Source: Erythrobacter tepidarius (lineage in GTDB: Bacteria; Pseudomonadota; Alphaproteobacteria; Sphingomonadales; Sphingomonadaceae). Taken from it: DNA of 64,000 nucleotides. The stretch covers positions 158,473-222,472 of the forward strand of contig NZ_MUYJ01000005.1 of assembly GCF_002155695.1 (NCBI RefSeq). The letters are read 5' to 3'. The translations under genes and the position numbers were made by a program. Below the pieces are notes generated by a model, which had not been told where the DNA came from, searched no databases, and was given only the letters and a program-made list of their open reading frames with translations. Positions 18,730 to 27,143 of this stretch are shown here, piece by piece. How positions within the stretch are numbered: position 1 is the first letter of the stretch; every line of letters begins with the position of its first letter.

Positions 18730-20055
18730 ATGATCCCTTCCCTGCCCGAATTCTCGACCGCCCCGCTCGCTGCCCCGCTTGCTGCTACGCCGCTGGCCAA
18801 GGCGTTTGCCGGTGGGGCTGGCGTGGGCGCGGGTGAAGGCGAAGGCGGGGGGCAACCGGCGCTCGATTTCGCCGGGCTGCTCGACGCGGCCCTGCCGGGC
18901 GGGGCGCAGGCCCTGTCCGGGGCGGCGGCGGAGCGCAGCCCGCCGCCAGCGGCGAGGTTGGATCCGGCGCCGGTGATGCGCCCGCCGGTTGCGCCGATCG
19001 CGCAGGGCAAAGCTGGCGCTGGCCGGTCCGGCGCCGCGTTGCCGCCTTCCGGCACCAGCCTGCCGGACAGCGGCAGCGATCTGCCTCCCGGCGACCTTCT
19101 CCTGCCGAGGCCGGAGCCGGCGCCCGCGCCTGCCCTTGCATCTGCGCTCGTCCCGCCAAGCCCCGAGAGCATTGGTGAAGCGGATGGGATCGCCGGGTTG
19201 TCCGAAGCGACGCCCCCGGCCGCGGCGCTGCAGGCCCTGCTCACCCCTGCCCCGCCCGCGCTTGTCACGGCTCCCGCACCAGCGCGCGCCGGTGCGGCGG
19301 CCGACCCGCTTCGTCCCGTGCGCCCTGCCGCGCCTGCCGCCAGCGCTCCGCCAAGGCCGGTCGCGCCTCTGCCGGTTCTGCCGGTTGCCCCGGTCGAGAA
19401 AGATGCGCCTGCCGAACCAGCCCCGGCAAGCCTTGCCGAGGATGGCGCGCCGGCCGCGCCGCAGGCCGCCGCCACCAGCCCTCCCGCCCCGCAGGCGGGT
19501 GCGCTCCCGACCGCCCATTCCGCGCCGCCATCCGCCCCCCCGCCCCTGGGCGGGCACGCCGAGGGCCGCTCTCCCGCACCCCAGCAGGAATCCGCCATCG
19601 CCCAGCTTGGCGAGATCCGTGCGGCGCTGCGCTCGGTCCGGCCCGAGCTGACCCTGCACCATGCCGAGTTCGGCCTCGTCTCGCTGCGCATCGAAGGCGC
19701 AACTGCCGCGCCGCAGGACTGGCGCGCGGTGCTGGCCAGCCGCGATCCGGGCTTTGTGGCGGCGATCCAGACAGCCTTGGCCGAGCGCGGCGTGGCGGCC
19801 GCCCCGGCCGATAGCGCCACGACCGGCAGCCAGAGCGGTTGGGGCGCCGGCTCCGACCGCCCATACGGGTTTTCCCAGGGGTCAGGGCAAGGTTCGTCTT
19901 CACCATACCTGGGGCACTCGGGAGGGCGTGACGAGGGTGCCGGCAGCAACCCCCAGGGCCGCCAGCAGCGCCTCGCCGGAGACGGGGCGGACACCGCTGC
20001 CCGAGCACCGGAAAGCGAGACATCGGTTCAGCGCCAGCGCGGCCTGTTCGCCTGA
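18730..20055 (+). CDS. fliK: Flagellar hook-length control protein FliK
   Basis: This 441-residue exported ruler is read from the ATG 8 bp after AAGGA; a GTG one codon upstream is also possible. The first ~280 residues are a long Ala/Pro-rich low-complexity region, as expected for the variable ruler segment. The conserved FliK C-terminal core follows near 300-350 (EIRAALRSVRPELTLHHAEFGLVSLRIEGA, WRAVLASRDPGFVAAIQTALAERGV). A Gly/Ser/Gln-rich tail ends the protein. It sets hook length and switches FlhB specificity. Confidence 0.88.
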   Translation: MIPSLPEFSTAPLAAPLAATPLAKAFAGGAGVGAGEGEGGGQPALDFAGLLDAALPGGAQALSGAAAERSPPPAARLDPAPVMRPPVAPIAQGKAGAGRSGAALPPSGTSLPDSGSDLPPGDLLLPRPEPAPAPALASALVPPSPESIGEADGIAGLSEATPPAAALQALLTPAPPALVTAPAPARAGAAADPLRPVRPAAPAASAPPRPVAPLPVLPVAPVEKDAPAEPAPASLAEDGAPAAPQAAATSPPAPQAGALPTAHSAPPSAPPPLGGHAEGRSPAPQQESAIAQLGEIRAALRSVRPELTLHHAEFGLVSLRIEGATAAPQDWRAVLASRDPGFVAAIQTALAERGVAAAPADSATTGSQSGWGAGSDRPYGFSQGSGQGSSSPYLGHSGGRDEGAGSNPQGRQQRLAGDGADTAARAPESETSVQRQRGLFA

Positions 20056-20090
20056 TCGGCGCCGGCGCGGCAACAGGGAGTTGAGATTTC

Positions 20091-20693
20091 ATGTCCAAGG
20101 GCAAGGACAAGGCGGACAAGGACGCCGAGAATGGCGGCACGCCCAAGCAGGGCGGCATGATCAAGCTCGTCCTCGGCGCGGTGCTGCTGCTCGCCCTGGG
20201 CGCGGGCGGGGCCTATGGCGCCTATGCCGCGGGCCTGTTCGGCGATGCGGGCGGGCATGAGTCTCCCGATCAGCCCAGATTGGTGCGCAAGGGCGAGGAA
20301 GAGCCCTACCCGCTGCCTGGCGCGGGGAAGGAACAGGACGCCCCGGCCCCCGTCTATGGCGAGGGCGGCAGCAAGTATCGCACCGCCTATTATTCCTTCG
20401 AGGAGAGCTTCACCTCCAACCTCGCGGATTCGCCCGGCCTGATCCAGGTTGAACTGGCGGTCTCCACTCGCCGTGACGGGCGGGTGCTGCAATGGGTCAA
20501 GAACCACGAACTGGCGATCCGCTCGGCGATCCTCGCCCAGCTCGCCGCCACCACCGAGGCCGAGGTCTATGACGTGGCAGGCAAGCAGCGCCTCGCCCAG
20601 CGTCTGACCAAGGCGGTCAACGGCGTGCTCGAGGAGAACGAGGGCTTCGGCGGGATCGACGCGGTGCACTTCCGGGGGTTCCTCGTCCAATGA
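20091..20693 (+). CDS. fliL: Flagellar basal body protein FliL
   Basis: This 200-residue inner-membrane protein surrounds the stators. It has a Lys/Asp-rich cytoplasmic N-terminus, a TM helix near 23-45 (MIKLVLGAVLLLALGAGGAYGAY), and a periplasmic stomatin-like domain (YYSFEESFTSNLADSPGLIQVELAVSTRRDGRVLQWVKNHELAIRSAILAQLAATT), ending in DAVHFRGFLVQ. The stop overlaps the fliM ATG by 4 bp. Confidence 0.94.
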   Translation: MSKGKDKADKDAENGGTPKQGGMIKLVLGAVLLLALGAGGAYGAYAAGLFGDAGGHESPDQPRLVRKGEEEPYPLPGAGKEQDAPAPVYGEGGSKYRTAYYSFEESFTSNLADSPGLIQVELAVSTRRDGRVLQWVKNHELAIRSAILAQLAATTEAEVYDVAGKQRLAQRLTKAVNGVLEENEGFGGIDAVHFRGFLVQ

Positions 20694-21640
20694 CGATGGC
20701 GCACGATTTTGCCGCTGCCCGGCCCGCTGCGCAGCATTGCCGCGAACTGATGGCGCACGCCATCGGCCGCGGCCCGCGCCCGGAGGAGCGCGCGGTGCTG
20801 CTGGCGGCATGGCGGCGCGACCTGGCGCGGCTGCTGGCCGAGGAGCTTTCGCTGCTGCTTTCGGGTGACCGGCTGGCCGTGAACGTGCCCGAACCGGAGC
20901 GGCTCGCGGGCAGCGCGGTGCTCGACCGGATCGGCCCTGTCGCTGCCAACAGCCTGTTGCGGGTCGGCCCCGGCGGCGAGACGGCGCTGCTCGCTTTCGA
21001 CTTTGCCACCGCCATTGCGCTGACCGATCGCAGCTTCGGCGGCGACGGCAAGCTGGCGGACGATGCGCCCGATCAGCTGCCGCGCTCGGCCGCGTTGCTG
21101 GTCGACGCGATCGCCGCGACCATTGCCGGTGCCATCACCCGGGCCAGCCTGGACGAGCTGCCGTCGATGTCGGGCGCGGTGCTGGGCGGCGAGGTGATCG
21201 TGCGCAGCGAAAGCGCCGGGCGGCTCAAGCCCTTCGATCGGGATGCGCCCGCGCTGCTGTTCGACATCGCGATTGCCAACCACCAAGGCCGGGAATGGCG
21301 CTGCCTGCTGGCTCTGGCCGAGGAGCGCATGGCCCGCCTCCTGCCCGCCCCAGGCCGCGCCCGCCCCGATGGCGAACGCCCGCGCCGCCAGCCGGCCGAT
21401 CCCTTCACCGCGCCCTTTGCGGACGTGCCGCTGCCGCTCCATGTCGTGCTGGCCGAGATCGACCTCTCCCTCGCCCGCCTCCAGAGGCTGGCACCGGGCG
21501 AGATGCTGCCGCTGGCGATGGGTCGCCAGGTGCCGCTGATGCTGGGCGACAAGCTGGTCGCGTATGGCAGCATCGGCACGCTCGAGGATCGCATGGCGCT
21601 CCGCCTCACCCGTTTTCCTGCAGAAGGACCTGCCCGATGA
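20690..21640 (+). CDS. fliM: Flagellar motor switch protein FliM (short N-terminus)
   Basis: This 316-residue C-ring protein has a middle CheC-like domain (RIGPVAANSLLRVGPGGETALLAFDFATAIALTDRSFGG, DELPSMSGAVLGGE) and a C-terminal SpoA-type domain (VPLPLHVVLAEIDLSLARLQRLAPGEMLPLAMGRQVPLMLGDKLVAYGSIGTLEDRMALRLT). The N-terminal CheY-P-binding peptide usual in FliM (LSQ-EIDALL) is not seen; the protein begins MTMAHDFAAARPAAQHC. The ATGA overlap with fliL makes a missed upstream start unlikely. The stop overlaps fliN. Confidence 0.9.
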   Translation: MTMAHDFAAARPAAQHCRELMAHAIGRGPRPEERAVLLAAWRRDLARLLAEELSLLLSGDRLAVNVPEPERLAGSAVLDRIGPVAANSLLRVGPGGETALLAFDFATAIALTDRSFGGDGKLADDAPDQLPRSAALLVDAIAATIAGAITRASLDELPSMSGAVLGGEVIVRSESAGRLKPFDRDAPALLFDIAIANHQGREWRCLLALAEERMARLLPAPGRARPDGERPRRQPADPFTAPFADVPLPLHVVLAEIDLSLARLQRLAPGEMLPLAMGRQVPLMLGDKLVAYGSIGTLEDRMALRLTRFPAEGPAR

Positions 21641-21960
21641 GTGATTTTTCGCCCGCCGCCTTCCACCGTTTCGGTGCGGTTGCCGTGCGCCTCGCGGTCG
21701 AACTCGGACGCACCGAACTGCCGCTGCGCGAGGTGCTCATGCTGGGCGAGGGCAGCACCGTGATGCTCGACCGGCTGACCGACGAATTGCTCGATGTCAC
21801 GGCCAATGGCCGGGTGATCGCGCGCGGCGAGGTGGTGGCCGAGAAAGGGCGTTTCGCCCTGCGCATCGTCCATCTGGTGGGCGAGGACGGCCAAGACGTG
21901 CCCGCCCCCGAGCCAGCCACAGCTCCCGCAGCGGCGGCGAACCCCGCCGAGGCGCTGTAA
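21637..21960 (+). CDS. fliN: Flagellar motor switch protein FliN
   Basis: This 107-residue C-ring component is a single SpoA domain (VAVRLAVELGRTELPLREVLMLGEGSTVMLDRLTDELLDVTANGRVIARGEVVAEKGRFALRIVHLV) with a short Ala/Pro-rich tail. It starts within the fliM stop (ATGA). It pairs with FliM to form the switch rim and docks FliH. Confidence 0.95.
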   Translation: MSDFSPAAFHRFGAVAVRLAVELGRTELPLREVLMLGEGSTVMLDRLTDELLDVTANGRVIARGEVVAEKGRFALRIVHLVGEDGQDVPAPEPATAPAAAANPAEAL

Positions 21961-21976
21961 AGGCGGGGCAGGGGCC

Positions 21977-22255
21977 ATGCTCGAATATCTCCTGCGCCTC
22001 GCGCTGCTGCTGCCGTTGCTCGGCGGGCTGATCTGGGGGAGCCTGTGGCTGACCCGCTACGTCCAGACCCGGCTTGCCGGGCAGGTGGCGGGCGGCGGCG
22101 GGCGGCAGCTCGAGCTGGTCGAGACCAGCCTGATCGCGCCCGGCGTGAAGCTGGCGGTCGTCCGCTTCCGCGAGCGCGAGATCCTGCTCGGTCTGTCGCG
22201 CCACGGGATGGTGCGGCTCGCCGAAGCCCCTGCTTCCCCGGCGGAGAGCGCGTGA
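21977..22255 (+). CDS. fliO: Flagellar biosynthesis protein FliO
   Basis: This 92-residue single-span membrane protein has a TM at residues 5-25 (LLRLALLLPLLGGLIWGSLWL). A short cytoplasmic beta domain follows (GRQLELVETSLIAPGVKLAVVRFREREILLGLSRHGMVRLAEAP). It helps FliP assemble in the export gate and sits directly before fliP, which its TGA overlaps. AGGGG precedes the ATG. Confidence 0.9.
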   Translation: MLEYLLRLALLLPLLGGLIWGSLWLTRYVQTRLAGQVAGGGGRQLELVETSLIAPGVKLAVVRFREREILLGLSRHGMVRLAEAPASPAESA

Positions 22256-23091
22256 TGCGCGCGGCGGCGATCCTGCGGGTGGGCCTCCTGTGCCTTGCCG
22301 CGTTAACCCTGTTTCCGGCGACGCCCGACGCGGCGCTCGCCGCCACCCCTGCCGGCGCAGCCCCGCTTGCACCCCCGGACCCGGTGGCGGCAGGCCTGGG
22401 CACGGCGATCGAGCGTGCACTGGGCGATAGCGGCACGGGCGCCAATGCAGAGGGGGACAGCCCGCTGAGCCTCTCGCTCCAGCTGCTGGTGGTGATGGGC
22501 CTGCTCACCATCTTGCCCGCGCTGGTGCTGATGATGACGAGCTTCCTGCGCATCCTCGTGGTGCTGGCGATCCTGCGGCAGGCGCTCGGCCTGCAAGGCT
22601 CGCCGCCCGGGCAGGTGCTGGCCGGCCTCGCGCTGTTCCTCTCGCTCTTCGTCATGGCCCCGACGCTCGACACCGTGAACGCCCAGGCGATCGCCCCCTA
22701 TGCTGCCGGAACGATCGGCGCGGATGCCGCGATCGGGCAGGCGGGCGAAGCCTTCCACGCCTTCATGATGGCCCAGACGCGCGAGGCCAATCTGATGATG
22801 TTCACCGACATCGCCGGCGGCGGCAGCTTTGCGCGCGCGGAGGATGTGCCCTTCTCGATCCTGCTGCCCGCTTTCGTCACCAGCGAACTCCAGACCGCGT
22901 TCCAGATCGGCTTCATGATTTTCCTCCCCTTCCTCGTGATCGATCTGGTGGTGGCGAGCGTGCTGATGAGTCTGGGCATGATGATGCTTTCGCCGACGAT
23001 CATCTCCTTGCCGTTCAAGCTGCTGCTGTTCGTGCTGGTCGATGGCTGGGCGTTGCTGATGGGCAGCCTGGCGATGAGTTTCGCCACATGA
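22255..23091 (+). CDS. fliP: Flagellar export gate protein FliP
   Basis: This 278-residue core subunit of the export gate carries a cleavable signal sequence, as is usual for FliP (cut near ALAATP). Conserved segments are LLTILPALVLMMTSFLRILVVLAILRQALGLQGSPPGQVLAGLALFLSLFVMAP, VPFSILLPAFVTSELQTAFQIGFMIFLPFLVIDLVVASVLMSLGMMMLSPTIISLPFKLLLFVLVDGW. The start overlaps the fliO TGA by one base, and the stop overlaps fliQ (ATGA). Confidence 0.96.
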   Translation: MRAAAILRVGLLCLAALTLFPATPDAALAATPAGAAPLAPPDPVAAGLGTAIERALGDSGTGANAEGDSPLSLSLQLLVVMGLLTILPALVLMMTSFLRILVVLAILRQALGLQGSPPGQVLAGLALFLSLFVMAPTLDTVNAQAIAPYAAGTIGADAAIGQAGEAFHAFMMAQTREANLMMFTDIAGGGSFARAEDVPFSILLPAFVTSELQTAFQIGFMIFLPFLVIDLVVASVLMSLGMMMLSPTIISLPFKLLLFVLVDGWALLMGSLAMSFAT

Positions 23092-23360
23092 GCGCGGACG
23101 CGGCGCTCCTGTCGCTGGCCGACCAGGCCCTGTGGGTCACGGCGCTGATCGCCGGGCCGGTGCTGCTGGCAACGCTGGCGGTGGGGCTGGTGGTGGGCGT
23201 GATTCAGGCCGCCACCTCGATCAACGAACAGACCTTGAGCTTCATCCCCAAGCTGGCGGTGACGGCGCTGGTGTTCGTGGCGCTGGGCGCGGCGATGATG
23301 GGCCTGCTCGCCGATTTCACCCGCGAGATCATGGCGCAGGTCTCCGGGCTGACGGCCTGA
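23088..23360 (+). CDS. fliQ: Flagellar export gate protein FliQ
   Basis: This 90-residue protein has two TM helices (LWVTALIAGPVLLATLAVGLVVGVIQAAT and FIPKLAVTALVFVALGAAMMGLL) joined by SINEQTLS, the family hallmark. It spirals with FliP and FliR to form the export channel. Confidence 0.95.
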   Translation: MSADAALLSLADQALWVTALIAGPVLLATLAVGLVVGVIQAATSINEQTLSFIPKLAVTALVFVALGAAMMGLLADFTREIMAQVSGLTA

Positions 23361-23369
23361 GCTGGCAGC

Positions 23370-24161
23370 ATGAACCTGCTCGATTTCGGCTTGGCCAGCA
23401 TCGAGGCGCAGCTGTGGCAGATCCTGTTCCTCTCGATCCGCGGCGGAGCAGCGCTGCTGGCCGCGCCGATGGTGGGCGGGATGGCCGTGCCCGCGCCCTT
23501 GCGCATCCTTTTGAGCATCGTGCTCGGGTTCTTCGTCGCCAGCTGGGTGCCGCTTGCGCCTGCGCCGGAAATGCTGAGCTTCGCTGCGATCCTCGCGGTG
23601 CTGCACGAAGTGGCGCTCGGCCTTGCGCTCGGCTTCGTGCTCCAGCTTGCCTTCGCCATTCCGCTGATCGCTGCCGAGCAGATTTCCGGCACCATGGGTC
23701 TTGCGATTGCCACTTCGATCGATCCGGCCAGCGGGGCGCAGTCGGGTGCGTTGGGCACCTTCTTCGGGCTTGTCCTCAGCCTGCTGTTTTACGCCACCGG
23801 CGCGCATCTGCTGTGGTTCGAGCTGCTGGTGGAAAGCTACCGGCTGCTGCCTGCAGGCCAGTTTGCTTTCGCAGGTTGGCGGGCCGAGAGCGTCGGGCTG
23901 TTCTTCGGCTACGGGCTTGCCACGGCCGCCGCGATTGCCCTGCCGGTGGTGCTGGTGCTGCTGCTCGTCCAGGTGGTGACCGGCCTCATCGCGCGCTCGG
24001 CCCCTTCGCTCAACCTCTTCGCGCTGGGCCTGCCCGCGGGCGTGCTCGCCGGGATTGCCGCGCTGATCATCGCCCTGCCGGTGATGGTCGAGCAGTTCGA
24101 GGGCGTGCTGGAGGCCGCACTCGATCAATCTGCGCTGCTGCTTGAACCGGGGCCGGGCTGA
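23370..24161 (+). CDS. fliR: Flagellar export gate protein FliR
   Basis: This 263-residue polytopic protein has about six TM segments. Conserved patterns are RGGAALLAAPMVGGMAVPAPLRILLSIVLGF, EVALGLALGFVLQLAFAIPLIAAEQISGTMGLAIATSIDPASGAQSGALGTFFGLVLSLLF, and the terminal APSLNLFALGLPAGVLAGIAALIIALPVM. The gene lies 9 bp after fliQ, and its last A is the first base of the flhB ATG. Confidence 0.95.
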   Translation: MNLLDFGLASIEAQLWQILFLSIRGGAALLAAPMVGGMAVPAPLRILLSIVLGFFVASWVPLAPAPEMLSFAAILAVLHEVALGLALGFVLQLAFAIPLIAAEQISGTMGLAIATSIDPASGAQSGALGTFFGLVLSLLFYATGAHLLWFELLVESYRLLPAGQFAFAGWRAESVGLFFGYGLATAAAIALPVVLVLLLVQVVTGLIARSAPSLNLFALGLPAGVLAGIAALIIALPVMVEQFEGVLEAALDQSALLLEPGPG

Positions 24162-25297
24162 TGGCCGAGGAAACCGCAGGCGAAAAGACCTTCGCGCCAA
24201 CCCCCAGGCGGCTTGCCGATGCGGCGAAGAAGGGGGATGTGCTGCGCTCGAAGGAGCTGGCGACGCTGGCCGCGACCGGCACCGGCGCGCTGGCGCTGCT
24301 GGGTCTGGGGCCATGGCTGGCCGAGCGCATGGCCGCGACCGCGCGCGCGGGCTTGCGCTTCGATCGCGCCGCGCTCGACGGGTTTGCACCGGGCGTGGCC
24401 ATGGCCGATGCTGCGCTCGCCGTGCTGCCGCCGGTGCTGATGCTGGGGCTGGGGGTGGCGCTGGTCACCGCTGTCTCGCAACTCCTGCCGGGCGAGGGGC
24501 GCTTCGTTGCCGGCAATGCGGGGTTCAAGGCCTCGCGCATCAATCCGCTCTCCGGCCTCAAGCGCATCCTCGGCTGGCACGGGCTGATCGAGCTGGGCAA
24601 GGGCCTCGCCAAGCTCGCGCTGCTCGGCGGGATTGCCTGGTTCTGGGCGGCGGCGCACGGGCCGGGGTTGCTGCTGTTCGGCCGCAATCCGCTGCCCGAG
24701 CAATTGCGCCTTGCGGCCGAGGCCCTGACCAGTCTGGTCGGGGCCTTGCTGGGCGGTCTCGCGGTCATTGCCGCGATCGACTATCCGCTCCAGCGTTTCC
24801 AGCGCGACAAGCGGCTCAAGATGAGCCTTCAGGAACTGCGCGATGAGACCAAGGAGGCCGAAGGCTCGCCAGAGATGAAGTCGGCCCGCCGCCAGCGCCA
24901 GCGCGATCTCGCCCGCGGGGGCGTGGCCAAGGCGATGAAGGAGGCGCAGTTCGTGATCGTCAACCCGCTGCATTTCGCGGTGGCGCTGACCTATGATCCC
25001 GCGCTCGCGCCCGCGCCGGTGGTGCTTGCCAAGGGGCGGGGCGACACCGCACTGGCGATGCGCGAGATCGCGCGCGAACAGGGCCTGCCGCTGCTCGAAT
25101 ATCCGCAGCTCGCCCGCGCGGTCTATTTCACCACCCAGCCCAACCAGATGGTGCGCGAGGAGCTCTACGTCGCCATCGCCGCGCTGGTGGCTTTCGTGAT
25201 GGCGCTCAAGCGGGGCCAGCATCCGCGCCGTCCGGTGGTGGAGGTGCCGCCCGAGTTGCGCTTCGACAGCGAGGGAAGGCGCCTGATGCCCGCTTAA
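24161..25297 (+). CDS. flhB: Flagellar export switch protein FlhB
   Basis: This 378-residue protein has an N-terminal motif (GEKTFAPTPRRLADAAKKGDVLRSKEL), four TM segments, and a cytoplasmic autocleaving domain. Where the family has N-P-T-H, this protein reads N268-P269-L270-H271 (codons AAC CCG CTG CAT, 24962-24973), so the scissile Asn-Pro pair and the His are kept but Thr is Leu. Cleavage there switches export from hook to filament substrates. It overlaps fliR by one base; fliD follows after 30 bp. Confidence 0.95.
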   Translation: MAEETAGEKTFAPTPRRLADAAKKGDVLRSKELATLAATGTGALALLGLGPWLAERMAATARAGLRFDRAALDGFAPGVAMADAALAVLPPVLMLGLGVALVTAVSQLLPGEGRFVAGNAGFKASRINPLSGLKRILGWHGLIELGKGLAKLALLGGIAWFWAAAHGPGLLLFGRNPLPEQLRLAAEALTSLVGALLGGLAVIAAIDYPLQRFQRDKRLKMSLQELRDETKEAEGSPEMKSARRQRQRDLARGGVAKAMKEAQFVIVNPLHFAVALTYDPALAPAPVVLAKGRGDTALAMREIAREQGLPLLEYPQLARAVYFTTQPNQMVREELYVAIAALVAFVMALKRGQHPRRPVVEVPPELRFDSEGRRLMPA

Positions 25298-25327
25298 GAC
25301 CGGCGGCGTCTGGCCGTTCTGCACGGC

Positions 25328-26761
25328 ATGACCACGACCTCCGGCTCCTCGATCATCTCCGCGCTCGGCGCAGGCAGCGGCGTCGATTTCATCAAGCTCG
25401 CTAGCGATATCTCGGCTGCGAGCTTTGCGGTGCAGCGCCAGTCGGCCGAGACCCGGCGCACCGCGCTCGAGGCGCAGATCTCCGCCGCCGCGCAGCTGCG
25501 CAATGCGGTGACCGGCCTTGCCAGCGCGCTGGGCGAGCGGATTCGCGGCGGCGACCTTGCCCCGCGTGCCGAAATCGGCAACCCCGCGGTGGCGCGTGTC
25601 AGCGTGCCTGCCGGGTTCAGCCCGCGCGGCAGCTTCACGCTCGAAGTCACCCAGCTTGCCCGCGGCCAGACCCTGGTCGGCAAGAGCTTCGCCAGCCGCG
25701 ATGCGCTGGTGGGCGAGGGCACGCTGACGCTGCGCTTCGGGACGATCGACGGCGCGAGCTTCACCGCCGATGTCGCCCACCCGGCGATCGACATTGCCGT
25801 GACCGCCACCGATACGCTCGCCACGCTTGCGACCAAGATCAACCAGGCCAGCGGCGGGGCGGTGAGCGCCTATGTCGCCTCCGGCACGGGCGGAGCGCAG
25901 CTGGTATTGAAGGGCCGCGAGGGCGCGGCCAATGGCTTCGTGCTGGAAGCGGCCGGTGCGGGCGGCGCGGCGGCGCCGGGGGACCTGTCCTATCTGGGCT
26001 GGGATCCCGCGAGCGATGCCGGCGAGCTGCGCCAGAGCGCGCAGAACGCCGCCTTCGCGCTCGACAGCGTGGCGATGACCAGCGCGACCAACCGCGTCAC
26101 CGGCCTGCCGGGCGGGTTCACGCTCGAACTCGCCGCCACCAACCCCGGCGCGCCGACCACGCTCGCCTTCGCCAGCAACTCCGATGCGATTTCCGGGGTG
26201 ATGAACGACCTGGTGGGCGCGCTCAACGAGATCGTCGGCCAGATGAACCAGCTTGCGGCGCCGATCGGCGGGGCGCTTGGCAACGATAGCGGCGCGCGCG
26301 AGCTGCGCCGCGATCTTGCCGGGCTGGCGGGCCGGGTGGTGATGCCGGGCGCTGCAACCGGCGAGCCGCGCACGCTTGCCGATCTCGGTCTGGTGCTCAA
26401 CCGTGACGGCACCTTCCAGCTCGACAGCGCGCGGCTGGGTCGGGCGCTGGCCGACACCCCGGATGCGGTGGCGGCGATGTTCTCCACTGGGGTTGCGGGC
26501 GTCTTTGCCACGGTCGATCGTTTCGCGCGCGAGAACAGCCTCGTGTCCGATCCCGGCTCGCTCGGCGGTTCGCTGCGCCGGTTCGAGACCCAACTTGCCA
26601 CCAACGACGAGCGGCTGGCGGCGATCGCCGAGCAGCAGGAAGCCCTGCGCGAGCGCCTGACCCGCGAATTCGTTGCTTCCGAAAAGCGGGTCGCGGCCTC
26701 GCAATCGACGCTCGCCTTCCTGCGCCAGCAGGTCGATATCTGGTCGAAGAGCGATCGCTGA
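25328..26761 (+). CDS. fliD: Flagellar filament cap protein FliD
   Basis: This 477-residue protein (hook-associated protein 2) caps the growing filament. The N-terminal domain starts SIISALGAGSGVDFIKLASDI and contains a Gln/Arg-rich coiled coil. The middle has RGSFTLEVTQLARGQTLVG and DTLATLATKINQASGGAVSAYVASGTGGAQLVLKGREGA. The C-terminal FliD_C segment (MNDLVGALNEIVGQMNQLAAP, LADLGLVLNRDGTFQLDSARLGRALADTPDAVAAMFS) ends in a coiled coil. Confidence 0.94.
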   Translation: MTTTSGSSIISALGAGSGVDFIKLASDISAASFAVQRQSAETRRTALEAQISAAAQLRNAVTGLASALGERIRGGDLAPRAEIGNPAVARVSVPAGFSPRGSFTLEVTQLARGQTLVGKSFASRDALVGEGTLTLRFGTIDGASFTADVAHPAIDIAVTATDTLATLATKINQASGGAVSAYVASGTGGAQLVLKGREGAANGFVLEAAGAGGAAAPGDLSYLGWDPASDAGELRQSAQNAAFALDSVAMTSATNRVTGLPGGFTLELAATNPGAPTTLAFASNSDAISGVMNDLVGALNEIVGQMNQLAAPIGGALGNDSGARELRRDLAGLAGRVVMPGAATGEPRTLADLGLVLNRDGTFQLDSARLGRALADTPDAVAAMFSTGVAGVFATVDRFARENSLVSDPGSLGGSLRRFETQLATNDERLAAIAEQQEALRERLTREFVASEKRVAASQSTLAFLRQQVDIWSKSDR

Positions 26762-26774
26762 GGGGGTCGGGAAG

Positions 26775-27143
26775 ATGCGGATGCTTTCGCACAATCCCGC
26801 CGCGGCCTATCGCCGGGTCGAGCTCGATGCGCGGATCGAAGCGGCAGGCCCGGCCGATCTCACGCGAATCTGTCTCGAGGAGGCGGTGGCAGCGCTCGGG
26901 CAGGCGCTGATCGCGCTCGAACGCGCGCCCGACAGCGTCCCGCGCGCGGCGCTGGCGCGGGCGCAGGCCATCACGATGTGGCTCGCCCGCTCGGTTGCGC
27001 CGGAGCACCCGCTGCGCGAGAGCCTCGTCACCTTCTATGCCGGGCTGGCGCATCAGATCGCGGGCAATTTCGTGCGCGCCAGAGCCGAAGAAATCGCGCG
27101 GGTGCGCGGCGATCTCAGCGATCTGCTCGCCGCTGCCGCCTAG
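26775..27143 (+). CDS. fliS: Flagellin export chaperone FliS
   Basis: This 122-residue helical chaperone binds the flagellin C-terminus. The ATG at 26775 follows GGGGGTCGGGAAG. The typical pattern HNPAAAYRRVELDARIEAAGPADLTRICLEEAVAALGQALIALE at the N-terminus, then a helix bundle, supports the call, as does its place directly after fliD. It ends in a 4-bp tail-to-tail overlap with the hydrolase gene, closing the flagellar locus. Confidence 0.88.
   Translation: MRMLSHNPAAAYRRVELDARIEAAGPADLTRICLEEAVAALGQALIALERAPDSVPRAALARAQAITMWLARSVAPEHPLRESLVTFYAGLAHQIAGNFVRARAEEIARVRGDLSDLLAAAA

Noticed and set aside
16507..19662. Open frame of about 1050 codons on the minus strand across fliH-fliK
   Set aside because: Antisense to five recognisable, overlap-linked flagellar genes; its translation is Arg/Ala/Gly-rich with no domain.
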